Shown here: piece after piece, positions 45,181 to 57,280 of the stretch
How positions within the stretch are numbered: the first letter of the stretch is position 1
Layout of the letters: every line of letters begins with the position of its first letter
Assembly: GCA_027924585.1 (NCBI GenBank)
Contig: BSBM01000865.1
Span: forward strand, 1,922,001 to 1,986,000
Direction: 5' to 3'
Source of the DNA: Larix kaempferi
Lineage: Eukaryota; Streptophyta; Pinopsida; Pinales; Pinaceae
DNA length: 64,000 nt
Translations under genes and position numbers: made by a program
Notes under the pieces: generated by a model
Told to the model about the DNA's origin: nothing
The model's input: only the letters and a program-made list of their open reading frames with translations
Database searches by the model: none

Positions 45181-47612
45181 AAGCCCCTAACTTATGATAT
45201 TTTATGTGACTGTGGACTTATGTTCTTTTGAATTTTAATGTGATTATGGAATTATAATAATTGTTTGATGATGTGACTTTGTACTTTGGCACTATTATTA
45301 ATGTTAATGTTATTATTGGCATTGTTGTTATCTTTGAATGTTGTTATTATTGATTAATTAAACAACTGGCTCAGCAAAGGAAACTAAAATATTATGGGAG
45401 ACCATGGATCTCATAGTGTGAGGGGGAATGGGGGACATCCCTAGCACCTTATAACTTGTTGGTTGGATGAAAGTTGTCCATCCTAGTTCATTTTGCACCT
45501 CGGTGACATTAGTAGTGTTGGTCAGCCAAACATTGTACAACTGGCCCTATTTTTTTTTTTTTTATGGACTATGGAGTTACTATTTGACCTTATGCATACC
45601 TTAGTGGGCATCTATTGACTAGTGCACCCTCCTTGGGGTGGATTTACCCCCATTTTTGTGTTTTCTTCCATTTATGATCCCTCTCCCTATACTAGTATTT
45701 GTATGCTAGATTTTAGCTTCCACAAGTTAGAATTTAGCCTCCACCTCTGTAAGTGTGCCCCAATCCTCTTTTCATGGATATTATCCCTATTTTTTTGCTT
45801 ACATGTCAGTAATGATCCTATTGGACCCACTCTCTCACCTCACATGACTAGTGTTCCCTCCTTGATATATTATTAGCCTCCACTCCTTGGTTTTTGGTAA
45901 CTCCTCCTCATGATGCTAATCTGGAATAGGGAATCTCCTAACTAAGCCACCACTCCACTAATTCAAGTTAACTCTCCATAATTAAGCTTAAAATTACCTC
46001 TCTCTCTAATTCAATTTGATCTCCTTGGGTTAGATTTTTCCACCTTGTGTTATAAATCCATATGCCCTCTCCTTGTTGAATCTAATCCTGAGGATCACTT
46101 TTCTTGTGCTATCTCCCTATGTTGTGAGTGTTGACAACCTTGGGATTGTGTGGGGATTATATAGAGGATGAGTGTTTATTGTAGGATACTTGAGAGGAGT
46201 AGTCTGTTGTCCATTCCAGAGAATTATTATGGTGGATTGTCACCACCCTTTGCTTCCATATCACTCTACTAGTCCGGGTTCTCGTACAAAAATCCAGGAA
46301 ATGGGACGATGACCCCATAGGCAGTGGAAACAGATAGGAAACTAGTAGTTGGAAGAATTATGGTTCTCAGAAGAGGTAGTTTCGAGAGTTTCTAAAATGA
46401 GTGTGCCTCTACCCATGGATCCATGGTATCATCTCGAGGGTGACCTATTCAAGAGAGGAAGTCTTGACCGTGTCTATGGCTGGGAGGAAATTTGTCCTAT
46501 TGTAGCCGGTTTCCATTAAAGATAAGTGTTTTTTCATATACTTGTTTATGTTATTTTACCACATTTATGTTCCATGGAGGCTAAAATGAATTCTTGATTT
46601 TTTTATGGATTATGTGCTAGGATTTATATGCAAGTTAGATGGCTCTCAATACATTGTATTACCATGAAACGCATACATCCTCTATTCTTTCTCTCATCCT
46701 TCATGGTTTATGAATGTAACTCTCACGGTGATGATAGGGGGGAAACCATAGGTTTTGGTTCACCCATTTTTTTTCATTTCTAGGTCATGAGACCTATCCC
46801 ATTGTGTCTATAGCATCATTTCCAATAAGGAACACCTTTTTTCGGCTAGAAAAGCTTTATGAATGACCAAGTTATGACTATTTTGGTCAACAATTTTTTC
46901 GGCACTGAAGGGAACGTACCATATATTCTGATTAAGAGCACTCTTGTTGTTGATTTAATTGTAGTGTTGCAGATATGATCATGTTGTTGCAGATATGATA
47001 ATGTTATGGTAAATATGATTTGCAATGGTGATTGTTTACTTGAGGGAAGGCTACCATTCAATCTAAATTATACTAGGGAAAATTGATTGTAGGGGACATC
47101 CACAGGATTTATTTTGGAGGTTGTAGTTATCAACCCGTGCATTTTCCTTTGCTTTGGTTTGTGTTGTTGTGGCTATTTTTTTATGCTATTCTTACTTACT
47201 TCTTAACCACTGCTATCATCACACACCTCACAGATATAATAAGTAACCCTCATATGGAAGACAATTATTACGCGAGCAAATGTTAATTGCAATAATACTA
47301 CTCACATCCATTCTAGATTTACAAATCGATACTTTCTATCAATTACTTGATTTAATTACATATTCATGATCATATTGAATATTCTAAATACCGTGCATTC
47401 ATATTACGAAATGCAATGTTGATATCTTTAATAAGTATGCACATTTGGGATATGTCATGTTTAATTTTCATGCACTTCATAAGTCTAAGTTCTTGTGGAA
47501 TGGCTTATTGGACTAACCTTAGGCCACTTTATTCCATCATGTAATATTTTCTTTAGCCTTTTTCCTCTACCTCTAATTCCTTTATCCTTATTTTGGGGTC
47601 GGGGACACTACA
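45181..47612 (+). repeat. Remainder of the old gypsy 3' LTR
   Basis: About 2.43 kb from AAGCCCCTAACTT to GGGGACACTACA. With 29102-29119 it makes an LTR of about 2.45 kb. No genes are supported inside; short frames such as 45622-45876 and 47083-47286 are incidental. From 46511 on it aligns with 22136-24000. Confidence 0.8.
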
Positions 47613-48821
47613 ATTGATAAAGTATGAAAAAAATTTTGTCGGGTGGTCCTGACTCCTAAGTTCTTTTCTATCCTTCATTCAACCAATGTTGTAAGGTTGT
47701 GGATGTGAAGTCGTAACAAGACCCAATTTCTTCACATTGTGTTCAGATACAAAGTTATTTTGACTACCATTGTCCACAATCAGATGTAACAAACTATTAT
47801 GTACCCATATCTATGTATGGAATAGTCATTCTCTTTCCTTTCCATCGATGATAGTCGAGTTCATGAGTGTTATTGAAGTCAATTCCAATAGAGTCAATGA
47901 TTCTTGATATGATTCCACGATAAATTTTTCAGGTGATCTTGAGTTGAAGGTATACATCCACGTCAAGAATGTATTTCAAGCTTTGCATTCAGATGCATCA
48001 TGCCAATTTGAACTATGGTAATCACACCATTTCCTTGCAGGGGATTGTTTGTTGTGTTTTTCCCTATCTTTCTTAGAAAAATTCTTACCATGATATTTCT
48101 TCTATGAAGTAGTCTAAGAGATCATTTGACTCTTTGGAGTCAATATTCAACTAAGGTTTCTTGTTGGAAGGTTGACCTATTGGTTTGGTTGAGAACTGTC
48201 CTTTCGCCTTCAATTTCACCTCATGCTTGATGGCATAATAGAATGCTTCTGCAAGAGTGACAATAGTGAGAAATTCCATCTCTAGTTGGATATAAGGAGT
48301 TAGTCCATTTATATACTTCAAAACAAGTAACTTTTCTTCCTCCATAATACCAAGTCAAGCTATTAGTCAGTGGAATTCATGAGTATAACTTTGTATAATC
48401 TGATATTTCCCTTGTCTTAACTATTTCCATTTCTTATATTGTTGTTCTATGTACTTAGGTTGATAAAATTTTGTCTTGACATGTTCAACAAATTTTTCCC
48501 ATGTGTCGATGTGTTGGCCTTCTTCTTCCTGTTTAGTCAAAATATTTCTCCACCAGCAACTTAAAAAATTAAACATCTTTAGAGATGCAATGGTGACTTT
48601 CTCAGACTTAGAAAGTTGATTCATAAAGAAATAGGACTCTAATTGCTATATTTAAGTGTCTATAGATTCATCATCAATAATTCCTTCCAAATTTGGTATG
48701 CCCGAGTTCATTTGTACCTTGAAGGGGATAGCCTTGTCGAAGGCATATATCGTCGATTCACCACTGAATTCAATCCTAAAGAACTAGTAATTCAAGTAAG
48801 GATCTAATTGAAATGCTCATA
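47613..48821 (-). pseudogene. Decayed gypsy gag on the minus strand
   Basis: Reading down from about 48800: GIPNLEGIIDDESID, QLESYFFMNQLSKSEKVTIA, FLSCWWRNIL, WEKFVEHVKTKFYQPKYIEQ, EEEKLLVLKYINGLTPYIQ, then EAFYYAIKHEVKLK. This is a classic retrotransposon gag order, with several stops. Further on there is no pol. It belongs to the element whose primer site is at 52858-52869; the gag-only element 48822-52616 separates them. Confidence 0.75.
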
Positions 48822-49556
48822 TGATGTTGGAGCATCTCTGGTCTAGAAGGCCATCTTGCACATATATTTATTTAGTAGATTAGATATGCTCCATAATTAT
48901 TTTTAAATAGTTTCTATAGAATGCATGATTCTATAGGTCTACAAAATGTGTGATGCTATAGATCTACAATGTTTCTACATAACATTGCTTTCATATTGAA
49001 GAGAATAAGGCTGCATTCATTTCTACATGGTTCTAATATACACATCCAAATATTTGATGAAGAGATGCATGCATTAATGAGAAAACAAATAATTAAAGGA
49101 AGTAATATTTAATTATATCTAATGTACACTGTAAATAATAAATCCCATGAGATAGTTAGGAATTGGAAGCGATTCATTTCCCTAAATTTGGAACTGAATA
49201 GTTGGTAGTTGAACGTTTGAGAACTAGTTGGTATTCCTCCAACAGTTCTATATATGCACACTCCTTATTGTGATGAAGGATAGAACAAATAGGAGAGGAG
49301 GATTTGAGTTCTCATGTCGAAGATGTAGAGGTTGAGTGAATCCCGGGGTTCCAGAGAGTAGCTCTGCTAAATGTAATCCAGGAGATGTACATGTTCAATA
49401 AATAAATATTTTAGAACTATGGTTGTTTCTATGTATAATGTGTGGTTTTTGAATTACAATGTTGGTGTATATATACATTTTGTTTTAATTTAACTCATGT
49501 TTGTGGATAGTTATGTTGTTTATATCTATGTGCAAAGTAGTGAGTTTATCTCTACA
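48822..49556 (+). repeat. 5' LTR of the gag/protease-only element
   Basis: Aligns along its length with 51856-52616 (shared ATGCTCCATAAT, TCTACATGGTT, GGTAGTTGA, AGAGTAGCTCTG, GTTTCTATGTATAATGTG blocks). TCTATATATG near 49250 may be the promoter core. Confidence 0.85.
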
Positions 49557-49747
49557 TAAAGCGGTATCTTAGTTGGTTGATCCTATGGTTGGGAGGATTA
49601 GAAAGATCGTGGTTGCAGATTGAGTAATATGTGAATGCGGTTGAGGTGAGGAGCTCAAAGGAAGGGATCTCGGGTAAGAATCACAGTGACAGAAAATAGA
49701 GGAAGGGTTCATGGAAGGCCTAGACGACTAGAGGTTGTATCATATAT

Positions 49748-51823
49748 GAATGAGCTTGCAACAATGGTGAGTAAAATGATGACTAGAATGGATGTTATAG
49801 AGGCAGCTCAAAGGAGAGGTATTGCACATGTAGTGTAAGAAAATAGTGAAGAGGAGTCATAATAAAATTTTACAAGAGAAGAAACAAAGGATAACATTGA
49901 CATTGGAAGATAGAATGGTCAAAGCCAGCACCAATATTGGAGGTAAACCTGAATTTGATACCCTTGTTTATTCTGGAAGTTTAAATCCCAAGGAATTGAT
50001 AGATTGTATAGGAGAAATGGAAAATTCTTTGAGTTTGAGAATATTAGAGATCCTATCAGGGTTAGATTTTCTAGCACAAAATTGAAAATTCATGCTTCTT
50101 TGTGGTGGGATAACTTGCAACTAAATAGAGAATGTAGTGGTAGAGGGAATATCAAAACCTAGGATAGGATGGTGTCATAACTGAAATGTAATTTTTTTCT
50201 TATGGATTATGATTTAAATTTGTTGAAAGGTTGTAGAATTTGAAGTAGTTGAAGATGTGAGTAAAGGAGTACACATACGGCTTAAATTTGTTGAGAAGGT
50301 TGTAGAATTTGAAGCAATTGAAGATGTGAGTAAAGAAGTGCACAGACAAATTTTACAGGATTTGGTAAGGTCTGGACAGAATGAAGAGAGTCCAAATTCC
50401 ATTTTCAAGTATGTGAATGGATTAAGTTATTCCATTCAATATTATTTTAATATTTTGAATTTTCATTCAGTAGAGGAGGCTTATCAAGCAGCCTTGAGAT
50501 TTGAGTAGAAAGTTTTGAGGAAACAACAGAATGTGAAGAAAGATCCAGGATATGGAAGAGGGAAGTAGAAAGAAAAGCAAGTTGAAGAAGGTGAAAGCAG
50601 TTCTAGTGTTGTGGACCATCCTAGATGAGGAATTGATGTTGATAGAGGATAAGGTTGATCAGAAAGTGGCAAAGATAGAGGAAAATTGGAAGGAATTTGC
50701 TTTAGATGTGGAATGAAATACCATTATATAGGGAATTTGAATGTGCATAAATTGTGAAGGATGAAGGAAGGAAAGAAGGGAGGATCCATATGGTTGAAGC
50801 AGAACCAGTAGTAGTAGTAAGTGAGGTGATTGAATTATGGTCAGAGAAAGAGAAAACACTAATAATGAGGAATATATTGTTGTAGACTAACAAAGTGGTT
50901 CATAGAGAACTAGAATAGTGGAAGACACTCTTCAGAACAAAATGCAAAATAGAAGGTAAGTGCTATGATTTGGTTATTGATGGTGGGATTTCTAAGAATT
51001 TGTTGTATATTGAAGTTGTTCAGAAATTAAATTAGTGTACACCTACATATAGGATTTCATGGTTACAAAATGGGCATAGGGTCGCTATAAACAAGAAATG
51101 CTAGGTTAGTTTTAATATTGGGGATTATAATGATAGAATTCTATTTGATGTTTTTCCCATGGATGCATGTCACACTTTGTTGGGGATGCCATGGCAATTT
51201 GATATAAGGGTGATGTGTGATGGGAGGAATATGAACACCTATCAATTTGAGAAATACAGGAAGAAATTCAAATTACATCCTCTTAATGATCAAGTGGATA
51301 ATGCTAGAAAGGGGACAATCTTGGCATATGTGAGCAAGTGGAGCAGCAAAAACATGTGCAGGGGTGGGATGAAGAGAATACATATAAGAACCTAATTGAT
51401 ACAATATCAATAACACTTCCATAGGAAGAGAAAATGGTGAATTTTCATTCTCATAATATTTTGGGTGGTCTTATGTTTGCAGAAAATGTAGCAAATAAGG
51501 TGGGAGTTGTGGCCAAGAGGAGGACAACTAAAGCTAAAGTTGACAGAGAAGGGAATGATGTAATTTTGAAATTAGTAAAATGGGTAATGAAAATGGTTCC
51601 TAAAAGGAAGTACAATAAGGTAGTAAGAACCCTTCTATCAAAAGAAAATGAGGTGGCACAAACTTGTGGAATGGATTCACAAGAAAAGGAAGAAACATTA
51701 AAGATTAGGTTACATGTAGTAAAATGGTGGGATATAAAACCAAGGGATATTTTGTGGATATTAGCAGCAAATATGGGAAGAGGAGTATATCCAATATGCA
51801 CATGTTTTCCACCTACATTTTGA
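49748..51823 (+). pseudogene. Broken gag and aspartic protease
   Basis: Segments in order: NELATMVSKMMTRMDVIEAA (coiled-coil-like gag start), GKPEFDTLVYSGSLNPKELIDC, SIFKYVNGLSYSIQYYFN and SVEEAYQAALRFE (gag end), a damaged knuckle CFRCGMKYHYIGN near 50699 with the last Cys missing, then protease-like YDLVIDGGISKNLLYIEVVQ (about 50960-51030; D-G-G), ISWLQNGH, FNIGDYNDRILFDVFPMDACHTLLGMPWQ. Several stops and frame changes. No RT or integrase follows before the 3' LTR. Confidence 0.8.
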
Positions 51824-51855
51824 TCAGTATGCTCAAATTTCCAACCATGGGAGTC

Positions 51856-52616
51856 TGATGCAGGAGCATCCCTAGTGAAGAAGGCTATCCTAGACATAGA
51901 TTTATTCAAGTTTAGATATGCTCCATAATGTTTTTTTAAGATTCCTGCTACATAATGCATGATACTAAAAATATACAAAAGCTACTACAGAATGTGTGAT
52001 TATACATATCTACAATGTTGCTACATAACATTGCTTTTAGATTGAAGAGAACAAGGTTGCATTCATTTCTACATGGTTTTATTGTACACATCAAATATTT
52101 GATGAAGAGATATTATAATGCACACATTAATGAGCAAAAAAATAATTAAAGGATGTAATATTTAATTGTATCTAATGTACACTCTAAATAATAAAATCCA
52201 TGAGACAGTTAGGAATGTGAAGAGATTCCTTACCCTAAATCTAGAACTAAATAGTTGGTAGTTGACTTGTTTGGGATTCACTATTGGGTATTTTTCCAGT
52301 AGTTCTATATATGTACATTCCTTAATGTGATGAAGGACATAACACATAGGACAGGAGGTTGTGAGTTATTATGTTGAAGTTGTAAAGGTTGAGTGAATCC
52401 TAGAGTTCCAAAGAGTAGCTCTGTTGAATGTAATTTGGGAGTAGTACATCTTCAATAAATAAATATATTTTTAGAATTGTGGTTGTTTCTATGTATAATG
52501 TGTAGTTTTTGAATTATGTTGTTGGTGTCTATCTACAATTTGTTTTAATTTTACTCCTATATGTGGATAGTTCTATTGTGCATCTCTATGTGTAGAGTTG
52601 TGAGTTTCTTTCTACA
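51856..52616 (+). repeat. 3' LTR of the gag/protease-only element
   Basis: 761 bp partner of 48822-49556, preceded by CCATGGGAGTC, a weak purine tract. Confidence 0.85.
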
Positions 52617-52857
52617 TCATCATACATTTCAGTTCTTTCTCAAGTGAGTGCTTTCTCTATGAGTTGTTCAGTTTTACTAAGAGGATTTATGTTCTCTGTT
52701 TCACCTACCATATTTGGTCTAAGGTTTCGAGAAGATAAATACTTGGAGGTTGAAGGTAGAGGCAAGTTAAATAGTTGTATCTTAGAGCGTGTTTGAATAG
52801 GCATAATTTTATTGACTATGCAAGTAGTGTTTAAGTAAGGCTAGAGTAGACCAGAGT

Positions 52858-52869
52858 ACTCTAATACCA
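52858..52869 (-). other. Primer site of the decayed minus-strand gypsy
   Basis: The minus strand reads TGGTATTAGAGT, 10 of 12 bases of the initiator tRNA-Met site. It is followed leftward by leader sequence and then (past the 48822-52616 insertion) by the gag at 47613-48821. Confidence 0.6.
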
Positions 52870-53158
52870 ATTATTTGTGTCACCCAAGGAGTCGACATGA
52901 GGACAACAGACTCAACTGAATGAGTTAATATTTTTTATGGTAGAAGCGAATATTACTAGACTGGATAATAAAACCAATGTAGGTAATAACCAAATAGAAA
53001 ATGGCTGAGAGAAATGGACAATACCAATTACATGAAAATGCAAGTCAAGAATTGATAACAGAGAAACCCTAAGGGTGAAAAAATTGGTTGTATTGAGAAA
53101 TCATTTATAGGATGTAGGTCTCCTAAGTCTGTAAGCAAAACCAGGTACCATAATATAC

Positions 53159-53468
53159 TGTTAGGAACCCATGTCAACCCTTCTCTTTACTTTGTTAGTA
53201 TATTGTTGTTGGACGCATATGCTTTGTAAGTCATCCTGTAGTATTTGTTGATCCATAGTTTGTATTGTCCCATGGTTTTGACCCATAATATTGGCGCTTA
53301 GACTTAGTATATAAGTGTTTGTTGAGGCCAATGAAGGCACCGTGAAGTTATTTGTATTGAGCTTGCTCAAAGGAGGTTTCCCCCTCAAAGTGGCATGCGA
53401 TCAATAAAAATATTCTGTGATCTCATATATTGTGCATTTTATCAATTAATTGTTGCAAGTTCCTCACA
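53159..53468 (+). repeat. 5' LTR of the truncated gypsy element
   Basis: 310 bp, TGTTAGGAACCC...GTTCCTCACA, homologous in reverse to 29120-29459 and 44771-45175. Confidence 0.92.
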
Positions 53469-54005
53469 TCTGGTATCAGAGCACTTTCTTGGGCTCGTTG
53501 GGTGAAATTTCTGCCAATTTATTTTTGCATCTGTTGCAGGTTCAGATCTAGGAATAATCCCTATCTGCTTAACTGTGAGAAGTAATTGGGCATAATCCCT
53601 AAAACTCATTGTGAGGAGTACCACGGGAACCTTGAAGTAGCTGGCCCATTGAGAGGACCTGCCAGTGAAAATGGCAACGACCCCTACCTGATTGACTAGT
53701 TCCCACTCGTGAGGTAAACCAAGAGCTGTCGTTTGTGGAAAAATAGTTATAAGTTTTACATGAGCCATGGAGTGAGGGGTACTGCCGCAATACGCAAGCC
53801 GTCAGAAAACATTGGTGGTCGAGTGAATCCCTTGAACCGTTAGGAATCCAAGCATACCTGGGGTCCATATTTAGTTTCAGCTGATAAATTGTAGATTTTC
53901 TCTGTCCATAACTGTTGTTGATCCATATGTTGTCGATCACTTCCACGCCATTGCAAATCCATCTGTTTTCGATCCCTTCCGTGCTTTTGCAGATCCATTT
54001 TTGGA

Positions 54006-54045
<40 letters not shown>
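54006..54045. repeat. (AT)n(GT)n microsatellite
   Basis: About seven AT then thirteen GT dinucleotides in the leader of the truncated gypsy element. Confidence 0.95.
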
Positions 54046-54497
54046 CCAGAAGTATAAAATTATGTTTTTCTGCCATATCTCCCTTATTTTAAATTCGTTT
54101 CCCTTGAAACTTCCCTGACATCCCCGCATTACCATTATGCATATTTCATTCTTGAGGACCCTATCCCAAATTCCCCTTCCCAATGCCAGAAATCCCACAT
54201 TTGTCTATTTTTAGGGTTTTCCAAAACTTCTTCAATTTTCATCCAATCGACTTCAAATTTTACCACAGTGTCCATTTCCTATTTATGCTTCTTTGCCCCT
54301 CTCTACCAAATTTTCTCATTCTTTCACCCCGCTTCTGAAATCCTCCTTTTTTTCTTCCCGGTCCCTCGAAAGTGTCTAAAAATTAGTCAAACCCAAATTA
54401 CCCATCAATTTTTTTCCCAAATCCAAAATTTTCCCTTACTAAAATAGTTTCTATTTTTTTTTATCTACCCACTCAAACAAAACAAAAATTTTTGGTT

Positions 54498-56520
54498 ATG
54501 GTTGTCACCCGCACAGGAGCAAAAACCATGGAGGAAGAACTTGCGGCCCTCAAAACGAAACTCCAGAATTTGGATGAAAACTTTCTAGGCCTCCATCTTG
54601 AGCATTCATCCATGAACAATAAACGACAGTCAGAGTCTTCTTCATATAATGGATTCTCTTCTTCCAACAATTTCCGTGGTATGAAGCTTGATTTTCCTCA
54701 CTTCAATGGTACTAATCCGACTGGATGGATCTATCGGACAAAACAATATTTCAGTCTGCATAATACTTTTGATGTCAACAAAGTTCCACTTGCATCCTTT
54801 CATTTGGAACAGGAAGCTCTTCAATGGTACCATTGGTACATCAAGGCTCATGAAGAGCCAAAATGGCCAGATTTTTTCTAGCTCCTTTTGCAATGATTTG
54901 GTCCTAGTGCTTTTGATGACTTCACAAGATCCCTCACTAAAATTCGCCAAATCGAAACTGTGAGAGAGTATCAAACTGAATTTGAGAAACTAGCCAACCA
55001 TACCGAAGGATTGCCTGATGACTTCTGCAGGAGTTGTTTTATCAGTGGTCTAAAGGATACAATCCGCTCTGAGGTCAAACTGTTCTATCCCAACACAATT
55101 ATGGAAGCCCTGGGGTTGGCTAAGTTGGAAGAAGATAATATTGCAGCCCAACAATGCTCCAAACCCACTTTTGTTCCCTTCAGAAATATGGGTTCTCAAC
55201 GACCTCCCATCCCACTAGCTCCTCGATCAAATCCTATCAAACATTCGTTTGAAACAAAGATGCGGGCACGCAGAGAAAAAGGGCTTTGTTATAATTGTGA
55301 TGAGAAATTCACTCGAGGACATAGATGTGTTGAGCGAAAACTCTATCTCTTGGGTGTGGATTCTTCCCCTACCTCTGAAATTGGTGAAGAAGCTCCAGAT
55401 ACAATAGATGATCAGGTTGACATTCAGGAGCCGCTTATTGACCCTCCGTCTTAGGACGACCAGCCAGAGCTATCTCTCCATGCTTTAGCTGGAATCACCA
55501 CCCCCCAAATAATGTGGGTTAGGGGTTACTTCAAGAATGTTCCTCTTACCATACTCATTGATTCTGGTAGCACTCATAACTTCATTGACCCTCAGATTGC
55601 CAAACAGGCTGATTGTTTTATCCATCCTTGCTCCAACTTTGAAGTCATGGTTGCCAATGGGGGCACCTTACCTTGCAAAGGGAAGTGTCGCAATGTGCAT
55701 ATCTCTATGGTATATTATAACCTGTGATTTGACATGTTTTCCTTGACCTTAGGCGGATGTGATGTGGTTTTGGGCACTCAATGGAAACACACACTTGGCC
55801 CCATCTTATGGTATTTTGCTGAACTTTGGATGCAGTTTTCACCCAATGGAAAAAAACATACATTGACAATCTTACAACCAGGGTCTCTCAGCATCATCAA
55901 TTCACATCGCATGGAGAAACTCCTTAAGAAGAATTCACATGGTTTCATCACTCATATCCATTCCATTCAGATGCAACCATCAGCGGTCTCCACTACTCCC
56001 TTGGATCTACAACAAATTTTGGATTGATATACAGGTGTCTTTTCTAAACCAGTGGGATTGCCACCTTCAAGGATAGAGGACCATCACATTCATCTCCTTC
56101 CTGGAAGTGTTCCTCCCAACATCATGCCCTATCGCTACCCATTTCACCAAAAAACAGAGATTGAAATGCTCGTTCGGGACTTACTGAAGCAAGGTATTAT
56201 TCGCCCAAGCACTAGTTCCTTTTCTTCACCAGTTCTTCTTGTCCCCAAAAAATATGGGTCATGGTGCCTCTACATTGAATTCCGAGCACTTAATCACCTC
56301 ACAATCAAGGATAAGTTTCCAATTCCTATTGTTGATGAGCTTCTTGATGAGCTTCATGGTGCTCAATTTTTCTCCAAGTTGGATCTTCGTTCTGGGTATC
56401 ATCAAATTCAGGTTCATGAGGATGATATCCCTAAAATAGCTTTCTGCACAAATGATGGCCACTATGAATTTTTGGTCATGCCCTTTGGCCTCACTAATTC
56501 TCCTTCCACATTCCAAGCAT
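54498..56520 (+). pseudogene. Gypsy gag-pol in one frame with five stops, ending in RT
   Basis: A single frame from MVVTRTGAKTMEEEL to [12 protein letters not shown]. Stops: TAG 54879, TGA 54894, TAG 55452, TGA 55725, TGA 56025; the two TAGs sit where the sister copy has CAG (Gln). Contains capsid (ALQWYHWYIKAHEEPKW), zinc motif CYNCDEKFTRGHRC (about 55290), protease with an intact ILIDSGSTHNFID (about 55550), and RT fingers ([15 protein letters not shown]). The catalytic box, RNase H and integrase are gone because of the deletion at 56520/56521. Confidence 0.93.
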
Positions 56521-57238
56521 TTCCTCACATATACTAGGTCGAAATACTCGTTTACTTGAACGGAGGTCGAATGAAGGAATTGTGAAGAATCAATTGAGCC
56601 TTCTCTTTTAGAACCCATCTTAGTGTAATCAAGAAAAAGGAACCATTTCATATTTTGGGTTACATTCATATTTTGGGATTCCTAGGTGCCTAACCATCGC
56701 ATTTTATTTACAAAGAAGCAGTTGCACTTGATTGAGAAGACTAACCATTTTCTTTCCATCTATAGGCTAGAAGAAGATTAAGAGACACCGCTCCCACGTC
56801 AATGGAATCTTCTTGGTTCCTTCTGAGTGTTCAAAATGTGGATTGACATGTGTTTGAGTCATTTAATGTTGTAGGGCATGTAGAATGGACAAATCTTGCA
56901 GAAGATTGCATGAGCCGAATGAATTGATGGATCAATTGATATGCATGATCAATTAAGACGGTGGATCAATTTATCTATATGGTAAACTAATTTGATAGAT
57001 CAATTGATCCATTTAGTCAGTTGATTCGATTCGAGCGATATTTAACCAAGGATTAGAATTGGAATAGGAACTAGTCGATGGTTCCAGTTGAGTCCTAGAA
57101 TGGGTCACTCTATTACCTGAGTGGTCTAGTAGTATGGATAAGGGCATGGTCAGGCCTCCTTAGTTAGTTACTTGATATATTGGGCTAAGTACTATTGTTG
57201 AACATTGCACATAAATGAGTGACTTATAGCACCTGACA

Positions 57239-57280
57239 CTCCCTCATTTTCAGAACCAAATAAAATTTAGGAATATTCAT
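57239..57280. other. Junction with a purine-rich tract on the minus strand
   Basis: The minus strand reads AAAATGAGGGAG just before TGTCAGGTGC at 57238. It resembles a polypurine tract beside an LTR start but could be chance. Confidence 0.3.

Larger units (their letters stand above)
22136..47612 (+). mobile_element. Old Ty3/gypsy element interrupted by later insertions
   Basis: Plus-orientation element with a truncated left LTR (22136-24000), decayed gag-pol (24330-29040), purine tract (29087-29101) and a 3' LTR that begins at 29102, is interrupted at 29119 and resumes at 45181, ending GGGGACACTACA at 47612. Removing the inserts leaves about 8.6 kb. The right ~1.1 kb of both LTRs can be aligned throughout (for example 22136 with 46511 and 23175 with 46790), but with many differences, so it is the oldest recognisable element here. 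Confidence 0.85.
48822..52616 (+). mobile_element. Gag/protease-only LTR element
   Basis: LTRs 48822-49556 (735 bp) and 51856-52616 (761 bp), starting TGATG..GGAGCATC and ending CTCTACA/TTCTACA. Flanks TCATA and TCATC form an imperfect duplication. A degenerate primer site CGGTATCTTAGT follows the left LTR (about 49562-49573). The 2.3-kb interior encodes a broken gag and protease only, so it is non-autonomous. LTR divergence is clearly higher than in the copia elements. Confidence 0.82.
53159..56529 (+). mobile_element. Gypsy element truncated by an internal deletion
   Basis: Plus-orientation sister of the 29120-45175 element. 5' LTR 53159-53468, primer site TGGTATCAGAGC at 53471-53482, decayed gag-pol to mid-RT at 56520, then only the last nine bases of the 3' LTR (TTCCTCACA, 56521-56529). 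Perfect TATAC duplication at 53154-53158 and 56530-56534 proves that this stump is the true 3' end, so the rest of pol and nearly all of the 3' LTR were deleted after insertion. Confidence 0.93.
52878..57238 (-). repeat. LTR of the decayed minus-strand gypsy, split by a later gypsy
   Basis: Proposed limits TGTCACCC (52878) and CACCTGACA (57238), with TGTCA/TGACA ends. Removing the 53159-56529 element and one TATAC leaves about 985 bp. The left end lies eight bases from the primer site. The partner LTR was not found, so the right limit is an inference. Confidence 0.45.

Noticed and set aside
51451-51978. 175-codon minus-strand frame over the gag/protease-only element
   Set aside because: Antisense to the gag/protease interior and running into the 3' LTR; no recognised domain.
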